Shown piece by piece: positions 27,001 to 41,871 of a stretch of 64,000 bases of DNA. Position 1 is the first letter of the stretch, and each line of letters starts with the position of its first letter. Below the pieces are notes generated by a model. That model searched no databases and was not told where the DNA came from. It worked only from the letters and a program-made list of their open reading frames with translations. A program made the position numbers and the translations under genes. This stretch comes from Hippasteria phrygiana (lineage: Eukaryota > Echinodermata > Asteroidea > Valvatida > Goniasteridae), in contig JAZGUH010000115.1 in NCBI GenBank assembly GCA_037893225.1, forward strand, positions 248,001 through 312,000, read 5' to 3'.

Positions 27001-27530
27001 TCCATACATGTCAAAATTACTGAATTTGGTTGATATTTCATGCAATTATGAATGAGTAAAGCAAGTCATACCCTAGGGAATTTGACAGGCATGGAGCAAT
27101 AAATATAAGGTAATATGCACACAGATGTTGGCCGGAAAGAAAATAAACATTGCGAGGTTTGAATTTTCTCCACAAGTTTTAACTCTAAGAAGCCGCCGAT
27201 AATTGCAACATGTAGCGCCAGATCTAAGCTATCCATACCTGTCAAAATTACTGAATTTTGTTGATATTTCATGCAATTATGAATGAGTAAAGCAAGTCCA
27301 TACCCCAGGGAATTTGACATGCATGGAGCAATAAATAGACGGTAACATGTACGCAGATGGTGGCCGGAAAGAAAATAAACATTGCGAGGTTTGAATTTTC
27401 TCCACAAGTTTTAACTCTAAGAAGCCGCCGATAATTGCAACATGTAGCGCCAGATCTAAGCTATCCATACATGTCAAAATTACTGTATTTGGTTTATATT
27501 TCATGCAATTATGAATGAGTAAAGCAAGTC
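24058..27530. repeat. X block, 15-mer HOR (3473 bp), copy 2
   Basis: Monomer order is A-B-C-D-D-C-D-D-D-D-D-C-D-C-D'. It matches 12023-15958 apart from the missing 463-bp dimer, and keeps the late tracers 'ttctctacaag', 'aaatataagg' and 'atgtacgcag'. Similarity to the first copy starts upstream, near 11.5/23.6 kb. It has a private change at 25575 (gccgctgat). Confidence 0.9.
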
Positions 27531-29842
27531 ATACCTAGGGAATTTGACATGCATGGAGCAATAAATAAAAGGTAATCTGCACACAGATGTTGGCCGGGAA
27601 GAAAATAAACATTGCGAGGTTTGAATTTTCTCCACAAGTGTTAACTCTAAGAAGCCACCGATAATTGCAACATGTAGCGCCAGATCTAAGCTATCCATAC
27701 ATGTCAAAATTACTGAATTTGGTTGATATTTCATGCAATTATGAATGAGTAAAGCAAGTCCATACCCAGGGAATTTGACATGCATGGAGCAATAAATAGA
27801 CGGTAACATGTACACAGATGTTGGCCGGAAAGAAAATAAAGATTGCGAGGTTTGCATTTTCTCCACAAGTTTTAACTCTAAGAAGCCGCCGATAATTGCA
27901 ACATGTAGCGCCAGATCTAAGCTATCCATACATGTCAAAATTACTGAATATGGTTGATATTTCATGCAATTATGAATGAGTAAAGCAAGTCATACCCTAG
28001 GGAATTTGACAGGCATGGAGCAATAAATAGAAGGTAATATGCACACAGATGTTGGCCGGAAAGAAAATAAACATTGCGAGGTTTGAATTTTCTCCACAAG
28101 TTTTAACTCTAAGAAGCCGCCGATAATTGCAACATGTAGCGCCAGATCTAAGCTATCCATACATGTCAACATTACTGAATTTGGTTGATATTTCATGCAA
28201 TTATGAATGAGTAAAGCAAGTCCATACCCCAGGGAATTTGACATGCATGGAGCAATAAATAGACGGTAACATGTACACAGATGGTGGCCGGAAAGAAAAT
28301 AAACATTGCGAGGTTTGAATTTTCTCCACAAGTTTTAACTCTAAGAAGCCGCCGATAATTGCAACATGTAGCGCCAGGTCTAAGCTATCCATACATGTCA
28401 AAATTACTGAATATGGTTGATATTTCATGCAATTATGAATGAGTAAAGCAAGTCATACCCTAGGGAATTTGACAGGCATGGAGCAATAAATAGAAGGTAA
28501 TATGCACACAGATGTTGGCCGGAAAGAAAATAAACATTGCGAGGTTTGAATTTTCTCCACAAGTTTTAACTCTAAGAAGCCGCCGATAATTGCAACATGT
28601 AGCGCCAGATCTAAGCTATCCATACATGTCAAAATTACTGAATTTGGTTGATATTTCATGCAATTATGAATGAGTAAAGCAAGTCCATACCCCAGGGAAT
28701 TTGACATGCATGGAGCAATAAATAGACGGTAACATGTACACAGATGGTGGCCGGAAAGAAAATAAACATTGCGAGGTTTGAATTTTCTCCACAAGTTTTA
28801 ACTCTAAGAAGCCGCCGATAATTGCAACATGTAGCGCCAGATCTAAGCTATCCATACATGTCAAAATTACTGAATTTGGTTGATATTTCATGCAATTATG
28901 AATGAGTAAAGCAAGTCATACCCTAGGGAATTTGACAGGCATGGAGCAATAAATAGAAGGTAATATGCACACAGATGTTGGCCGGAAAGAAAATAAACAT
29001 TGCGAGGTTTGAATTTTCTCCACAAGTTTTAACTCTAAGAAGCCGCCGATAATTGCAACATGTAGCACCAGATCTAAGCTATCCATACCTGTCAAAATTA
29101 CTGAATTTTGTTGATATTTCATGCAATTATGAATGAGTAAAGCAAGTCCATAACCCAGGGAATTTGACATGCATGGAGCAATAAATAGACGGTAACATGT
29201 ACACAGATGGTGGCCGGAAAGAAAATGAACATTGCGAGGTTTGAATTTTCTCCACAAGTTTTAACTCTAAGAAGCCGCCGATAATTGCAACATGTAGCGC
29301 CAGATCTAAGCTATCCATACATGTCAAAATTACTGTATTTGGTTTATATTTCATGCAATTATGAATGAGTAAAGCAAGTCATACCTAGGGAATTTGACAT
29401 GCATGGAGCAATAAATAAAAGGTAATCTGCACACAGATGTTGGCCGGAAAGAAAATAAACATTGCGAGGTTTGAATTTTCTCCACAAGTTTTAACTCTAA
29501 GAAGCCGCCGATAATTGCAACATGTAGCGCCAGATCTAAGCTATCCATACATGTCAACATTACTGAATTTTGTTGATATTTCATGCAATTATGAATGAGT
29601 AAAGCAAGTCCATACCCCAGGGAATTTGACATGCATGGAGCAATAAATAGACGGTAACATGTACACAGATGGTGGCCGGAAAGAAAATAAACATTGCGAG
29701 GTTTGAATTTTCTCCACAAGTTTTAACTCTAAGAAGCCGCCGATAATTGCAACATGTAGCGCCAGATCTAAGCTATCCATACATGTCAAAATTACTGTAT
29801 TTGGTTTATATTTCATGCAATTATGAATGAGTAAAGCAAGTC
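27531..29842. repeat. Y1 block, copy 2 (2312 bp)
   Basis: Same ten monomers and tracers as 15959-18270 at an offset of 11572 bp. One private change is visible: C to A at 29153 in a linker ('cataacccagg'). It is followed directly by another Y1, so Y1 is itself tandem here. Confidence 0.9.
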
Positions 29843-32800
29843 ATACCTAGGGAATTTGACATGCATGGAGCAATAAATAAAAGGTAATCTGCACACAGAT
29901 GTTGGCCGGGAAGAAAATAAACATTGCGAGGTTTGAATTTTCTCCACAAGTGTTAACTCTAAGAAGCCACCGATAATTGCAACATGTAGCGCCAGATCTA
30001 AGCTATCCATACATGTCAAAATTACTGAATTTGGTTGATATTTCATGCAATTATGAATGAGTAAAGCAAGTCCATACCCAGGGAATTTGACATGCATGGA
30101 GCAATAAATAGACGGTAACATGTACACAGATGTTGGCCGGAAAGAAAATAAAGATTGCGAGGTTTGCATTTTCTCCACAAGTTTTAACTCTAAGAAGCCG
30201 CCGATAATTGCAACATGTAGCGCCAGATCTAAGCTATCCATACATGTCAAAATTACTGAATATGGTTGATATTTCATGCAATTATGAATGAGTAAAGCAA
30301 GTCATACCCTAGGGAATTTGACAGGCATGGAGCAATAAATAGAAGGTAATATGCACACAGATGTTGGCCGGAAAGAAAATAAACATTGCGAGGTTTGAAT
30401 TTTCTCCACAAGTTTTAACTCTAAGAAGCCGCCGATAATTGCAACATGTAGCGCCAGATCTAAGCTATCCATACATGTCAACATTACTGAATTTGGTTGA
30501 TATTTCATGCAATTATGAATGAGTAAAGCAAGTCCATACCCCAGGGAATTTGACATGCATGGAGCAATAAATAGACGGTAACATGTACACAGATGGTGGC
30601 CGGAAAGAAAATAAACATTGCGAGGTTTGAATTTTCTCCACAAGTTTTAACTCTAAGAAGCCGCCGATAATTGCAACATGTAGCGCCAGGTCTAAGCTAT
30701 CCATACATGTCAAAATTACTGAATATGGTTGATATTTCATGCAATTATGAATGAGTAAAGCAAGTCATACCCTAGGGAATTTGACAGGCATGGAGCAATA
30801 AATAGAAGGTAATATGCACACAGATGTTGGCCGGAAAGAAAATAAACATTGCGAGGTTTGAATTTTCTCCACAAGTTTTAACTCTAAGAAGCCGCCGATA
30901 ATTGCAACATGTAGCGCCAGATCTAAGCTATCCATACATGTCAAAATTACTGAATTTGGTTGATATTTCATGCAATTATGAATGAGTAAAGCAAGTCCAT
31001 ACCCCAGGGAATTTGACATGCATGGAGCAATAAATAGACGGTAACATGTACACAGATGGTGGCCGGAAAGAAAATAAACATTGCGAGGTTTGAATTTTCT
31101 CCACAAGTTTTAACTCTAAGAAGCCGCCGATAATTGCAACATGTAGCGCCAGATCTAAGCTATCCATACATGTCAAAATTACTGAATTTGGTTGATATTT
31201 CATGCAATTATGAATGAGTAAAGCAAGTCATACCCTAGGGAATTTGACAGGCATGGAGCAATAAATAGAAGGTAATATGCACACAGATGTTGGCCGGAAA
31301 GAAAATAAACATTGCGAGGTTTGAATTTTCTCCACAAGTTTTAACTCTAAGAAGCCGCCGATAATTGCAACATGTAGCACCAGATCTAAGCTATCCATAC
31401 CTGTCAAAATTACTGAATTTTGTTGATATTTCATGCAATTATGAATGAGTAAAGCAAGTCCATACCCCAGGGAATTTGACATGCATGGAGCAATAAATAG
31501 ACGGTAACATGTACACAGATGGTGGCCGGAAAGAAAATGAACATTGCGAGGTTTGAATTTTCTCCACAAGTTTTAACTCTAAGAAGCCGCCGATAATTGC
31601 AACATGTAGCGCCAGATCTAAGCTATCCATACATGTCAAAATTACTGTATTTGGTTTATATTTCATGCAATTATGAATGAGTAAAGCAAGTCATACCTAG
31701 GGAATTTGACATGCATGGAGCAATAAATAAAAGGTAATCTGCACACAGATGTTGGCCGGAAAGAAAATAAACATTGCGAGGTTTGAATTTTCTCCACAAG
31801 TTTTAACTCTAAGAAGCCGCCGATAATTGCAACATGTAGCGCCAGATCTAAGCTATCCATACATGTCAACATTACTGAATTTTGTTGATATTTCATGCAA
31901 TTATGAATGAGTAAAGCAAGTCCATACCCCAGGGAATTTGACATGCATGGAGCAATAAATAGACGGTAACATGTACACAGATGGTGGCCGGAAAGAAAAT
32001 AAACATTGCGAGGTTTGAATTTTCTCCACAAGTTTTAACTCTAAGAAGCCGCCGATAATTGCAACATGTAGCGCCAGATCTAAGCTATCCATACATGTCA
32101 AAATTACTGTATTTGGTTTATATTTCATGCAATTATGAATGAGTAAAGCAAGTCATACCTAGGGAATTTGACATGCATGGAGCAATAAATAAAAGGTAAT
32201 CTGCACACAGATGTTGGCCGGGAAGAAAATAAACATTGCGAGGTTTGAATTTTCTCCACAAGTGTTATCTCTAAGAAGCCACCGATAATTGCAACATGTA
32301 GCGCCAGATCTAAGCTATCCATACATGTCAAAATTACTGAATTTGGTTGATATTTCATGCAATTATGAATGAGTAAAGCAAGTCCATACCCAGGGAATTT
32401 GACATGCATGGAGCAATAAATAGACGGTAACATGTACACAGATGTTGGCCGGAAAGAAAATAAACATTGCGAGGTTTGCATTTTCTCCACAAGTTTTAAC
32501 TCTAAGAAGCCGCCGATAATTGCAACATGTAGCGCCAGATCTAAGCTATCCATACATGTCAAAATTACTGAATATGGTTGATATTTCATGCAATTATGAA
32601 TGAGTAAAGCAAGTCATACCCTAGGGAATTTGACAGGCATGGAGCAATAAATAGAAGGTAATATGCACACAGATGTTGGCCGGAAAGAAAATAAACATTG
32701 CGAGGTTTGAATTTTCTCCACAAGTTTTAACTCTAAGAAGCCGCCGATAATTGCAACATGTAGCGCCAGATCTAAGCTATCCATACATGTCAACATTACT

Positions 32801-34467
32801 GAATTTTGTTGATATTTCATGCAATTATGAATGAGTAAAGCAAGTCCATACCCCAGGGAATTTGACATGCATGGAGCAATAAATAGACGGTAACATGTAC
32901 ACAGATGGTGGCCGGAAAGAAAATAAACATTGCGAGATTTGCATTTTCTCCACAAGTTTTAACTCTAAGAAGCCGCCGATAATTGCAACATGTAGCGCCA
33001 GATCTAAGCTATCCATACATGTCAAAATTACTGAATTTGGTTGATATTTCATGCAATTATGAATGAGTAAAGCAAGTCCATACCCCAGGGAATTTGACAT
33101 GCATGGAGCAATAAATAGACGGTAACATGTACACAGATGGTGGCCGGAAAGAAAATAAACATTGCGAGGTTTGAATTTTCTCCACAAGTTTTAACTCTAA
33201 GAAGCCGCCGATAATTGCAACATGTAGCGCCAGATCTAAGCTATCCATACATGTCAAAATTACTGAATTTGGTTGATATTTCATGCAATTATGAATGAGT
33301 AAAGCAAGTCATACCCTAGGGAATTTGACAGGCATGGAGCAATAAATAGAAGGTAATATGCACACAGATGTTGGCCGGAAAGAAAATAAACATTGCGAGG
33401 TTTGAATTTTCTCCACAAGTTTTAACTCTAAGAAGCCGCCGATAATTGCAACATGTAGCGCCAGATCTAAGCTATCCATACATGTCAAAATTACTGAATT
33501 TTGTTGATATTTCATGCAATTATGAATGAGTAAAGCAAGTCCATACCCCAGGGAATTTGACATGCATGGAGCAATAAATAGACGGTAACATGTACACAGA
33601 TGGTGGCCGGAAAGAAAATAAACATTGCGAGGTTTGAATTTTCTCCACAAGTTTTAACTCTAAGAAGCCGCCGATAATTGCAACATGTAGCACCAGATCT
33701 AAGCTATCCATACCTGTCAAAATTACTGAATTTTGTTGATATTTCATGCAATTATGAATGAGTAAAGCAAGTCCATACCCCAGGGAATTTGACATGCATG
33801 GAGCAATAAATAGACGGTAACATGTACACAGATGGTGGCCGGAAAGAAAATGAACATTGCGAGGTTTGAATTTTCTCCACAAGTTTTAACTCTAAGAAGC
33901 CGCCGATAATTGCAACATGTAGCGCCAGATCTAAGCTATCCATACATGTCAAAATTACTGTATTTGGTTTATATTTCATGCAATTATGAATGAGTAAAGC
34001 AAGTCATACCTAGGGAATTTGACATGCATGGAGCAATAAATAAAAGGTAATCTGCACACAGATGTTGGCCGGAAAGAAAATAAACATTGCGAGGTTTGAA
34101 TTTTCTCCACAAGTTTTAACTCTAAGAAGCCGCCGATAATTGCAACATGTAGCGCCAGATCTAAGCTATCCATACATGTCAACATTACTGAATTTTGTTG
34201 ATATTTCATGCAATTATGAATGAGTAAAGCAAGTCCATACCCCAGGGAATTTGACATGCATGGAGCAATAAATAGACGGTAACATGTACACAGATGGTGG
34301 CCGGAAAGAAAATAAACATTGCGAGGTTTGAATTTTCTCCACAAGTTTTAACTCTAAGAAGCCGCCGATAATTGCAACATGTAGCGCCAGATCTAAGCTA
34401 TCCATACATGTCAAAATTACTGTATTTGGTTTATATTTCATGCAATTATGAATGAGTAAAGCAAGTC
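29843..34467. repeat. 4625-bp 20-mer (Y1+Y2), first tandem copy
   Basis: This unit is Y1 (29843-32154) followed by Y2 (32155-34467), twenty monomers in all. It is repeated at once at 34468-39092. The Y1 part copies 27531-29842; the Y2 part copies 18271-20583 at an offset of 13884 bp. The opening A monomer has 'tgttaactct', whereas the next copy has 'tgttatctct'. Confidence 0.92.
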
Positions 34468-37400
34468 ATACCTAGGGAATTTGACATGCATGGAGCAATA
34501 AATAAAAGGTAATCTGCACACAGATGTTGGCCGGGAAGAAAATAAACATTGCGAGGTTTGAATTTTCTCCACAAGTGTTATCTCTAAGAAGCCACCGATA
34601 ATTGCAACATGTAGCGCCAGATCTAAGCTATCCATACATGTCAAAATTACTGAATTTGGTTGATATTTCATGCAATTATGAATGAGTAAAGCAAGTCCAT
34701 ACCCAGGGAATTTGACATGCATGGAGCAATAAATAGACGGTAACATGTACACAGATGTTGGCCGGAAAGAAAATAAAGATTGCGAGGTTTGCATTTTCTC
34801 CACAAGTTTTAACTCTAAGAAGCCGCCGATAATTGCAACATGTAGCGCCAGATCTAAGCTATCCATACATGTCAAAATTACTGAATATGGTTGATATTTC
34901 ATGCAATTATGAATGAGTAAAGCAAGTCATACCCTAGGGAATTTGACAGGCATGGAGCAATAAATAGAAGGTAATATGCACACAGATGTTGGCCGGAAAG
35001 AAAATAAACATTGCGAGGTTTGAATTTTCTCCACAAGTTTTAACTCTAAGAAGCCGCCGATAATTGCAACATGTAGCGCCAGATCTAAGCTATCCATACA
35101 TGTCAACATTACTGAATTTGGTTGATATTTCATGCAATTATGAATGAGTAAAGCAAGTCCATACCCCAGGGAATTTGACATGCATGGAGCAATAAATAGA
35201 CGGTAACATGTACACAGATGGTGGCCGGAGAGAAAATAAACATTGCGAGGTTTGAATTTTCTCCACAAGTTTTAACTCTAAGAAGCCGCCGATAATTGCA
35301 ACATGTAGCGCCAGGTCTAAGCTATCCATACATGTCAAAATTACTGAATATGGTTGATATTTCATGCAATTATGAATGAGTAAAGCAAGTCATACCCTAG
35401 GGAATTTGACAGGCATGGAGCAATAAATAGAAGGTAATATGCACACAGATGTTGGCCGGAAAGAAAATAAACATTGCGAGGTTTGAATTTTCTCCACAAG
35501 TTTTAACTCTAAGAAGCCGCCGATAATTGCAACATGTAGCGCCAGATCTAAGCTATCCATACATGTCAAAATTACTGAATTTGGTTGATATTTCATGCAA
35601 TTATGAATGAGTAAAGCAAGTCCATACCCCAGGGAATTTGACATGCATGGAGCAATAAATAGACGGTAACATGTACACAGATGGTGGCCGGAAAGAAAAT
35701 AAACATTGCGAGGTTTGAATTTTCTCCACAAGTTTTAACTCTAAGAAGCCGCCGATAATTGCAACATGTAGCGCCAGATCTAAGCTATCCATACATGTCA
35801 AAATTACTGAATTTGGTTGATATTTCATGCAATTATGAATGAGTAAAGCAAGTCATACCCTAGGGAATTTGACAGGCATGGAGCAATAAATAGAAGGTAA
35901 TATGCACACAGATGTTGGCCGGAAAGAAAATAAACATTGCGAGGTTTGAATTTTCTCCACAAGTTTTAACTCTAAGAAGCCGCCGATAATTGCAACATGT
36001 AGCACCAGATCTAAGCTATCCATACCTGTCAAAATTACTGAATTTTGTTGATATTTCATGCAATTATGAATGAGTAAAGCAAGTCCATACCCCAGGGAAT
36101 TTGACATGCATGGAGCAATAAATAGACGGTAACATGTACACAGATGGTGGCCGGAAAGAAAATGAACATTGCGAGGTTTGAATTTTCTCCACAAGTTTTA
36201 ACTCTAAGAAGCCGCCGATAATTGCAACATGTAGCGCCAGATCTAAGCTATCCATACATGTCAAAATTACTGTATTTGGTTTATATTTCATGCAATTATG
36301 AATGAGTAAAGCAAGTCATACCTAGGGAATTTGACATGCATGGAGCAATAAATAAAAGGTAATCTGCACACAGATGTTGGCCGGAAAGAAAATAAACATT
36401 GCGAGGTTTGAATTTTCTCCACAAGTTTTAACTCTAAGAAGCCGCCGATAATTGCAACATGTAGCGCCAGATCTAAGCTATCCATACATGTCAACATTAC
36501 TGAATTTTGTTGATATTTCATGCAATTATGAATGAGTAAAGCAAGTCCATACCCCAGGGAATTTGACATGCATGGAGCAATAAATAGACGGTAACATGTA
36601 CACAGATGGTGGCCGGAAAGAAAATAAACATTGCGAGGTTTGAATTTTCTCCACAAGTTTTAACTCTAAGAAGCCGCCGATAATTGCAACATGTAGCGCC
36701 AGATCTAAGCTATCCATACATGTCAAAATTACTGTATTTGGTTTATATTTCATGCAATTATGAATGAGTAAAGCAAGTCATACCTAGGGAATTTGACATG
36801 CATGGAGCAATAAATAAAAGGTAATCTGCACACAGATGTTGGCCGGGAAGAAAATAAACATTGCGAGGTTTGAATTTTCTCCACAAGTGTTATCTCTAAG
36901 AAGCCACCGATAATTGCAACATGTAGCGCCAGATCTAAGCTATCCATACATGTCAAAATTACTGAATTTGGTTGATATTTCATGCAATTATGAATGAGTA
37001 AAGCAAGTCCATACCCAGGGAATTTGACATGCATGGAGCAATAAATAGACGGTAACATGTACACAGATGTTGGCCGGAAAGAAAATAAACATTGCGAGGT
37101 TTGCATTTTCTCCACAAGTTTTAACTCTAAGAAGCCGCCGATAATTGCAACATGTAGCGCCAGATCTAAGCTATCCATACATGTCAAAATTACTGAATAT
37201 GGTTGATATTTCATGCAATTATGAATGAGTAAAGCAAGTCATACCCTAGGGAATTTGACAGGCATGGAGCAATAAATAGAAGGTAATATGCACACAGATG
37301 TTGGCCGGAAAGAAAATAAACATTGCGAGGTTTGAATTTTCTCCACAAGTTTTAACTCTAAGAAGCCGCCGATAATTGCAACATGTAGCGCCAGATCTAA

Positions 37401-39092
37401 GCTATCCATACATGTCAACATTACTGAATTTTGTTGATATTTCATGCAATTATGAATGAGTAAAGCAAGTCCATACCCCAGGGAATTTGACATGCATGGA
37501 GCAATAAATAGACGGTAACATGTACACAGATGGTGGCCGGAAAGAAAATAAACATTGCGAGATTTGCATTTTCTCCACAAGTTTTAACTCTAAGAAGCCG
37601 CCGATAATTGCAACATGTAGCGCCAGATCTAAGCTATCCATACATGTCAAAATTACTGAATTTGGTTGATATTTCATGCAATTATGAATGAGTAAAGCAA
37701 GTCCATACCCCAGGGAATTTGACATGCATGGAGCAATAAATAGACGGTAACATGTACACAGATGGTGGCCGGAAAGAAAATAAACATTGCGAGGTTTGAA
37801 TTTTCTCCACAAGTTTTAACTCTAAGAAGCCGCCGATAATTGCAACATGTAGCGCCAGATCTAAGCTATCCATACATGTCAAAATTACTGAATTTGGTTG
37901 ATATTTCATGCAATTATGAATGAGTAAAGCAAGTCATACCCTAGGGAATTTGACAGGCATGGAGCAATAAATAGAAGGTAATATGCACACAGATGTTGGC
38001 CGGAAAGAAAATAAACATTGCGAGGTTTGAATTTTCTCCACAAGTTTTAACTCTAAGAAGCCGCCGATAATTGCAACATGTAGCGCCAGATCTAAGCTAT
38101 CCATACATGTCAAAATTACTGAATTTTGTTGATATTTCATGCAATTATGAATGAGTAAAGCAAGTCCATACCCCAGGGAATTTGACATGCATGGAGCAAT
38201 AAATAGACGGTAACATGTACACAGATGGTGGCCGGAAAGAAAATAAACATTGCGAGGTTTGAATTTTCTCCACAAGTTTTAACTCTAAGAAGCCGCCGAT
38301 AATTGCAACATGTAGCACCAGATCTAAGCTATCCATACCTGTCAAAATTACTGAATTTTGTTGATATTTCATGCAATTATGAATGAGTAAAGCAAGTCCA
38401 TACCCCAGGGAATTTGACATGCATGGAGCAATAAATAGACGGTAACATGTACACAGATGGTGGCCGGAAAGAAAATGAACATTGCGAGGTTTGAATTTTC
38501 TCCACAAGTTTTAACTCTAAGAAGCCGCCGATAATTGCAACATGTAGCGCCAGATCTAAGCTATCCATACATGTCAAAATTACTGTATTTGGTTTATATT
38601 TCATGCAATTATGAATGAGTAAAGCAAGTCATACCTAGGGAATTTGACATGCATGGAGCAATAAATAAAAGGTAATCTGCACACAGATGTTGGCCGGAAA
38701 GAAAATAAACATTGCGAGGTTTGAATTTTCTCCACAAGTTTTAACTCTAAGAAGCCGCCGATAATTGCAACATGTAGCGCCAGATCTAAGCTATCCATAC
38801 ATGTCAACATTACTGAATTTTGTTGATATTTCATGCAATTATGAATGAGTAAAGCAAGTCCATACCCCAGGGAATTTGACATGCATGGAGCAATAAATAG
38901 ACGGTAACATGTACACAGATGGTGGCCGGAAAGAAAATAAACATTGCGAGGTTTGAATTTTCTCCACAAGTTTTAACTCTAAGAAGCCGCCGATAATTGC
39001 AACATGTAGCGCCAGATCTAAGCTATCCATACATGTCAAAATTACTGTATTTGGTTTATATTTCATGCAATTATGAATGAGTAAAGCAAGTC
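34468..39092. repeat. 4625-bp 20-mer (Y1+Y2), second tandem copy
   Basis: Y1 (34468-36779) and Y2 (36780-39092) repeat the preceding 4625 bp. I can see two differences: the opening A has 'tgttatctct' instead of tgttaactct, and 35230 is G instead of A ('ccggagag'). The opening A-B pair is a mosaic: an A of the Y2/X/Z lineage followed by a B of the Y1 lineage (aaataaagattg). Confidence 0.92.
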
Positions 39093-41871
39093 ATACCTAG
39101 GGAATTTGACATGCATGGAGCAATAAATAAAAGGTAATCTGCACACAGATGTTGGCCGGGAAGAAAATAAACATTGCGAGGTTTGAATTTTCTCCACAAG
39201 TGTTATCTCTAAGAAGCCACCGATAATTGCAACATGTAGCGCCAGATCTAAGCTATCCATACATGTCAAAATTACTGAATTTGGTTGATATTTCATGCAA
39301 TTATGAATGAGTAAAGCAAGTCCATACCCAGGGAATTTGACATGCATGGAGCAACAAATAGACGGTAACATGTACACAGATGTTGGCCGGAAAGAAAATA
39401 AACATTGCGAGGTTTGCATTTTCTCCACAAGTTTTAACTCTAAGAAGCCGCCGATAATTGCAACATGTAGCGCCAGATCTAAGCTATCCATACATGTCAA
39501 AATTACTGAATATGGTTGATATTTCATGCAATTATGAATGAGTAAAGCAAGTCCATACCCCAGGGAATTTGACATGCATGGAGCAATAAATAGACGGTAA
39601 CATGTACACAGATGGTGGCCGGAAAGAAAATAAACATTGCGAGATTTGCATTTTCTCCACAAGTTTTAACTCTAAGAAGCCGCCGATAATTGCAACATGT
39701 AGCGCCAGATCTAAGCTATCCATACATGTCAAAATTACTGAATTTGGTTGATATTTCATGCAATTATGAATGAGTAAAGCAAGTCCATACCCCAGGGAAT
39801 TTGACATGCATGGAGCAATAAATAGACGGTAACATGTACACAGATGGTGGCCGGAAAGAAAATAAACATTGCGAGGTTTGAATTTTCTCCACAAGTTTTA
39901 ACTCTAAGAAGCCGCCGATAATTGCAACATGTAGCGCCAGATCTAAGCTATCCATACATGTCAAAATTACTGAATTTGGTTGATATTTCATGCAATTATG
40001 AATGAGTAAAGCAAGTCATACCCTAGGGAATTTGACAGGCATGGAGCAATAAATAGAAGGTAATATGCACACAGATGTTGGCCGGAAAGAAAATAAACAT
40101 TGCGAGGTTTGAATTTTCTCCACAAGTTTTAACTCTAAGAAGCCGCCGATAATTGCAACATGTAGCGCCAGATCTAAGCTATCCATACATGTCAAAATTA
40201 CTGAATTTTGTTGATATTTCATGCAATTATGAATGAGTAAAGCAAGTCCATACCCCAGGGAATTTGACATGCATGGAGCAATAAATAGACGGTAACATGT
40301 ACACAGATGGTGGCCGGAAAGAAAATAAACATTGCGAGGTTTGAATTTTCTCCACAAGTTTTAACTCTAAGAAGCCGCCGATAATTGCAACATGTAGCGC
40401 CAGATCTAAGCTATCCATACATTTCAAAATTACTGAATTTTGTTGATATTTCATGCAATTATGAATGAGTAAAGCAAGTCCATACCCTAGGGAATTTGAC
40501 ATGCATGGAGCAATAAATAGACGGTAACATGTACACAGATGGTGGCCGGAAAGAAAATAAACATTGCGAGGTTTGAATTTTCTCCACAAGTTTTAACTCT
40601 AAGAAGCCGCCGATAATTGCAACATGTAGCGCCAGATCTAAGCTATCCATACATGTCAAAATTACTGAATTTTTTTGATATTTCATGCAATTATGAATGA
40701 GTAAAGCAAGTCCATACCCCAGGGAATTTGACATGCATGGAGCAATAAATAGACGGTAACATGTACACAGATGGTGGCCGGAAAGAAAATAAACATTGCG
40801 AGGTTTGAATTTTCTCCACAAGTTTTAACTCTAAGAAGCCGCCGATAATTGCAACATGTAGCGCCAGATCTAAGCTATCCATACATTTCAAAATTACTGA
40901 ATTTTGTTGATATTTCATGCAATTATGAATGAGTAAAGCAAGTCCATACCCTAGGGAATTTGACATGCATGGAGCAATAAATAGACGGTAACATGTACAC
41001 AGATGGTGGCCGGAAAGAAAATAAACATTGCGAGGTTTGAATTTTCTCCACAAGTTTTAACTCTAAGAAGCCGCCGATAATTGCAACATGTAGCGCCAGA
41101 TCTAAGCTATCCATACATGTCAAAATTACTGAATTTTGTTGATATTTCATGCAATTATGAATGAGTAAAGCAAGTCCATACCCCAGGGAATTTGACATGC
41201 ATGGAGCAATAAATAGACGGTAACATGTACACAGATGGTGGCCGGAAAGAAAATAAACATTGCGAGGTTTGAATTTTCTCCACAAGTTTTAACTCTAAGA
41301 AGCCGCCGATAATTGCAACATGTAGCGCCAGATCTAAGCTATCCATACATGTCAAAATTACTGAATATGGTTGATATTTCATGCAATTATGAATGAGTAA
41401 AGCAAGTCATACCCTAGGGAATTTGACAGGCATGGAGCAATAAATAGAAGGTAATATGCACACAGATGTTGGCCGGAAAGAAAATAAACATTGCGAGGTT
41501 TGAATTTTCTCCACAAGTTTTAACTCTAAGAAGCCGCCGATAATTGCAACATGTAGCGCCAGATCTAAGCTATCCATACATGTCAAAATTACTGAATTTG
41601 GTTGATATTTCATGCAATTATGAATGAGTAAAGCAAGTCCATACCCCAGGGAATTTGACATGCATGGAGCAATAAATAGACGGTAACATGTACACAGATG
41701 GTGGCCGGAAAGAAAATAAACATTGCGAGGTTTGAATTTTCTCCACAAGTTTTAACTCTAAGAAGCCGCCGATAATTGCAACATGTAGCGCCAGATCTAA
41801 GCTATCCATACATGTCAAAATTACTGAATTTGGTTGATATTTCATGCAATTATGAATGAGTAAAGCAAGTC
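39093..41871. repeat. Z block, truncated copy (12 monomers)
   Basis: A-B-D-D-C-D-D-D-D-D-C-D matches 20584 to about 23362 at an offset of 18509 bp, and the preceding Y2 matches at the same offset, so about 5.1 kb (18271 onward) is copied as one piece. One private change is T to C at 39355 ('gcaacaaata'), which removes a TAA and creates the only plus-strand open frame of note here (39307-39519), also not a gene. The Z structure ends at 41872 and is replaced by an ABCD-type 8-mer. Confidence 0.9.

Noticed and set aside
39307..39519. Plus-strand 70-codon open frame
   Set aside because: It exists only because a private T-to-C change at 39355 removes the TAA present in every other monomer. It is a chance opening in satellite DNA.
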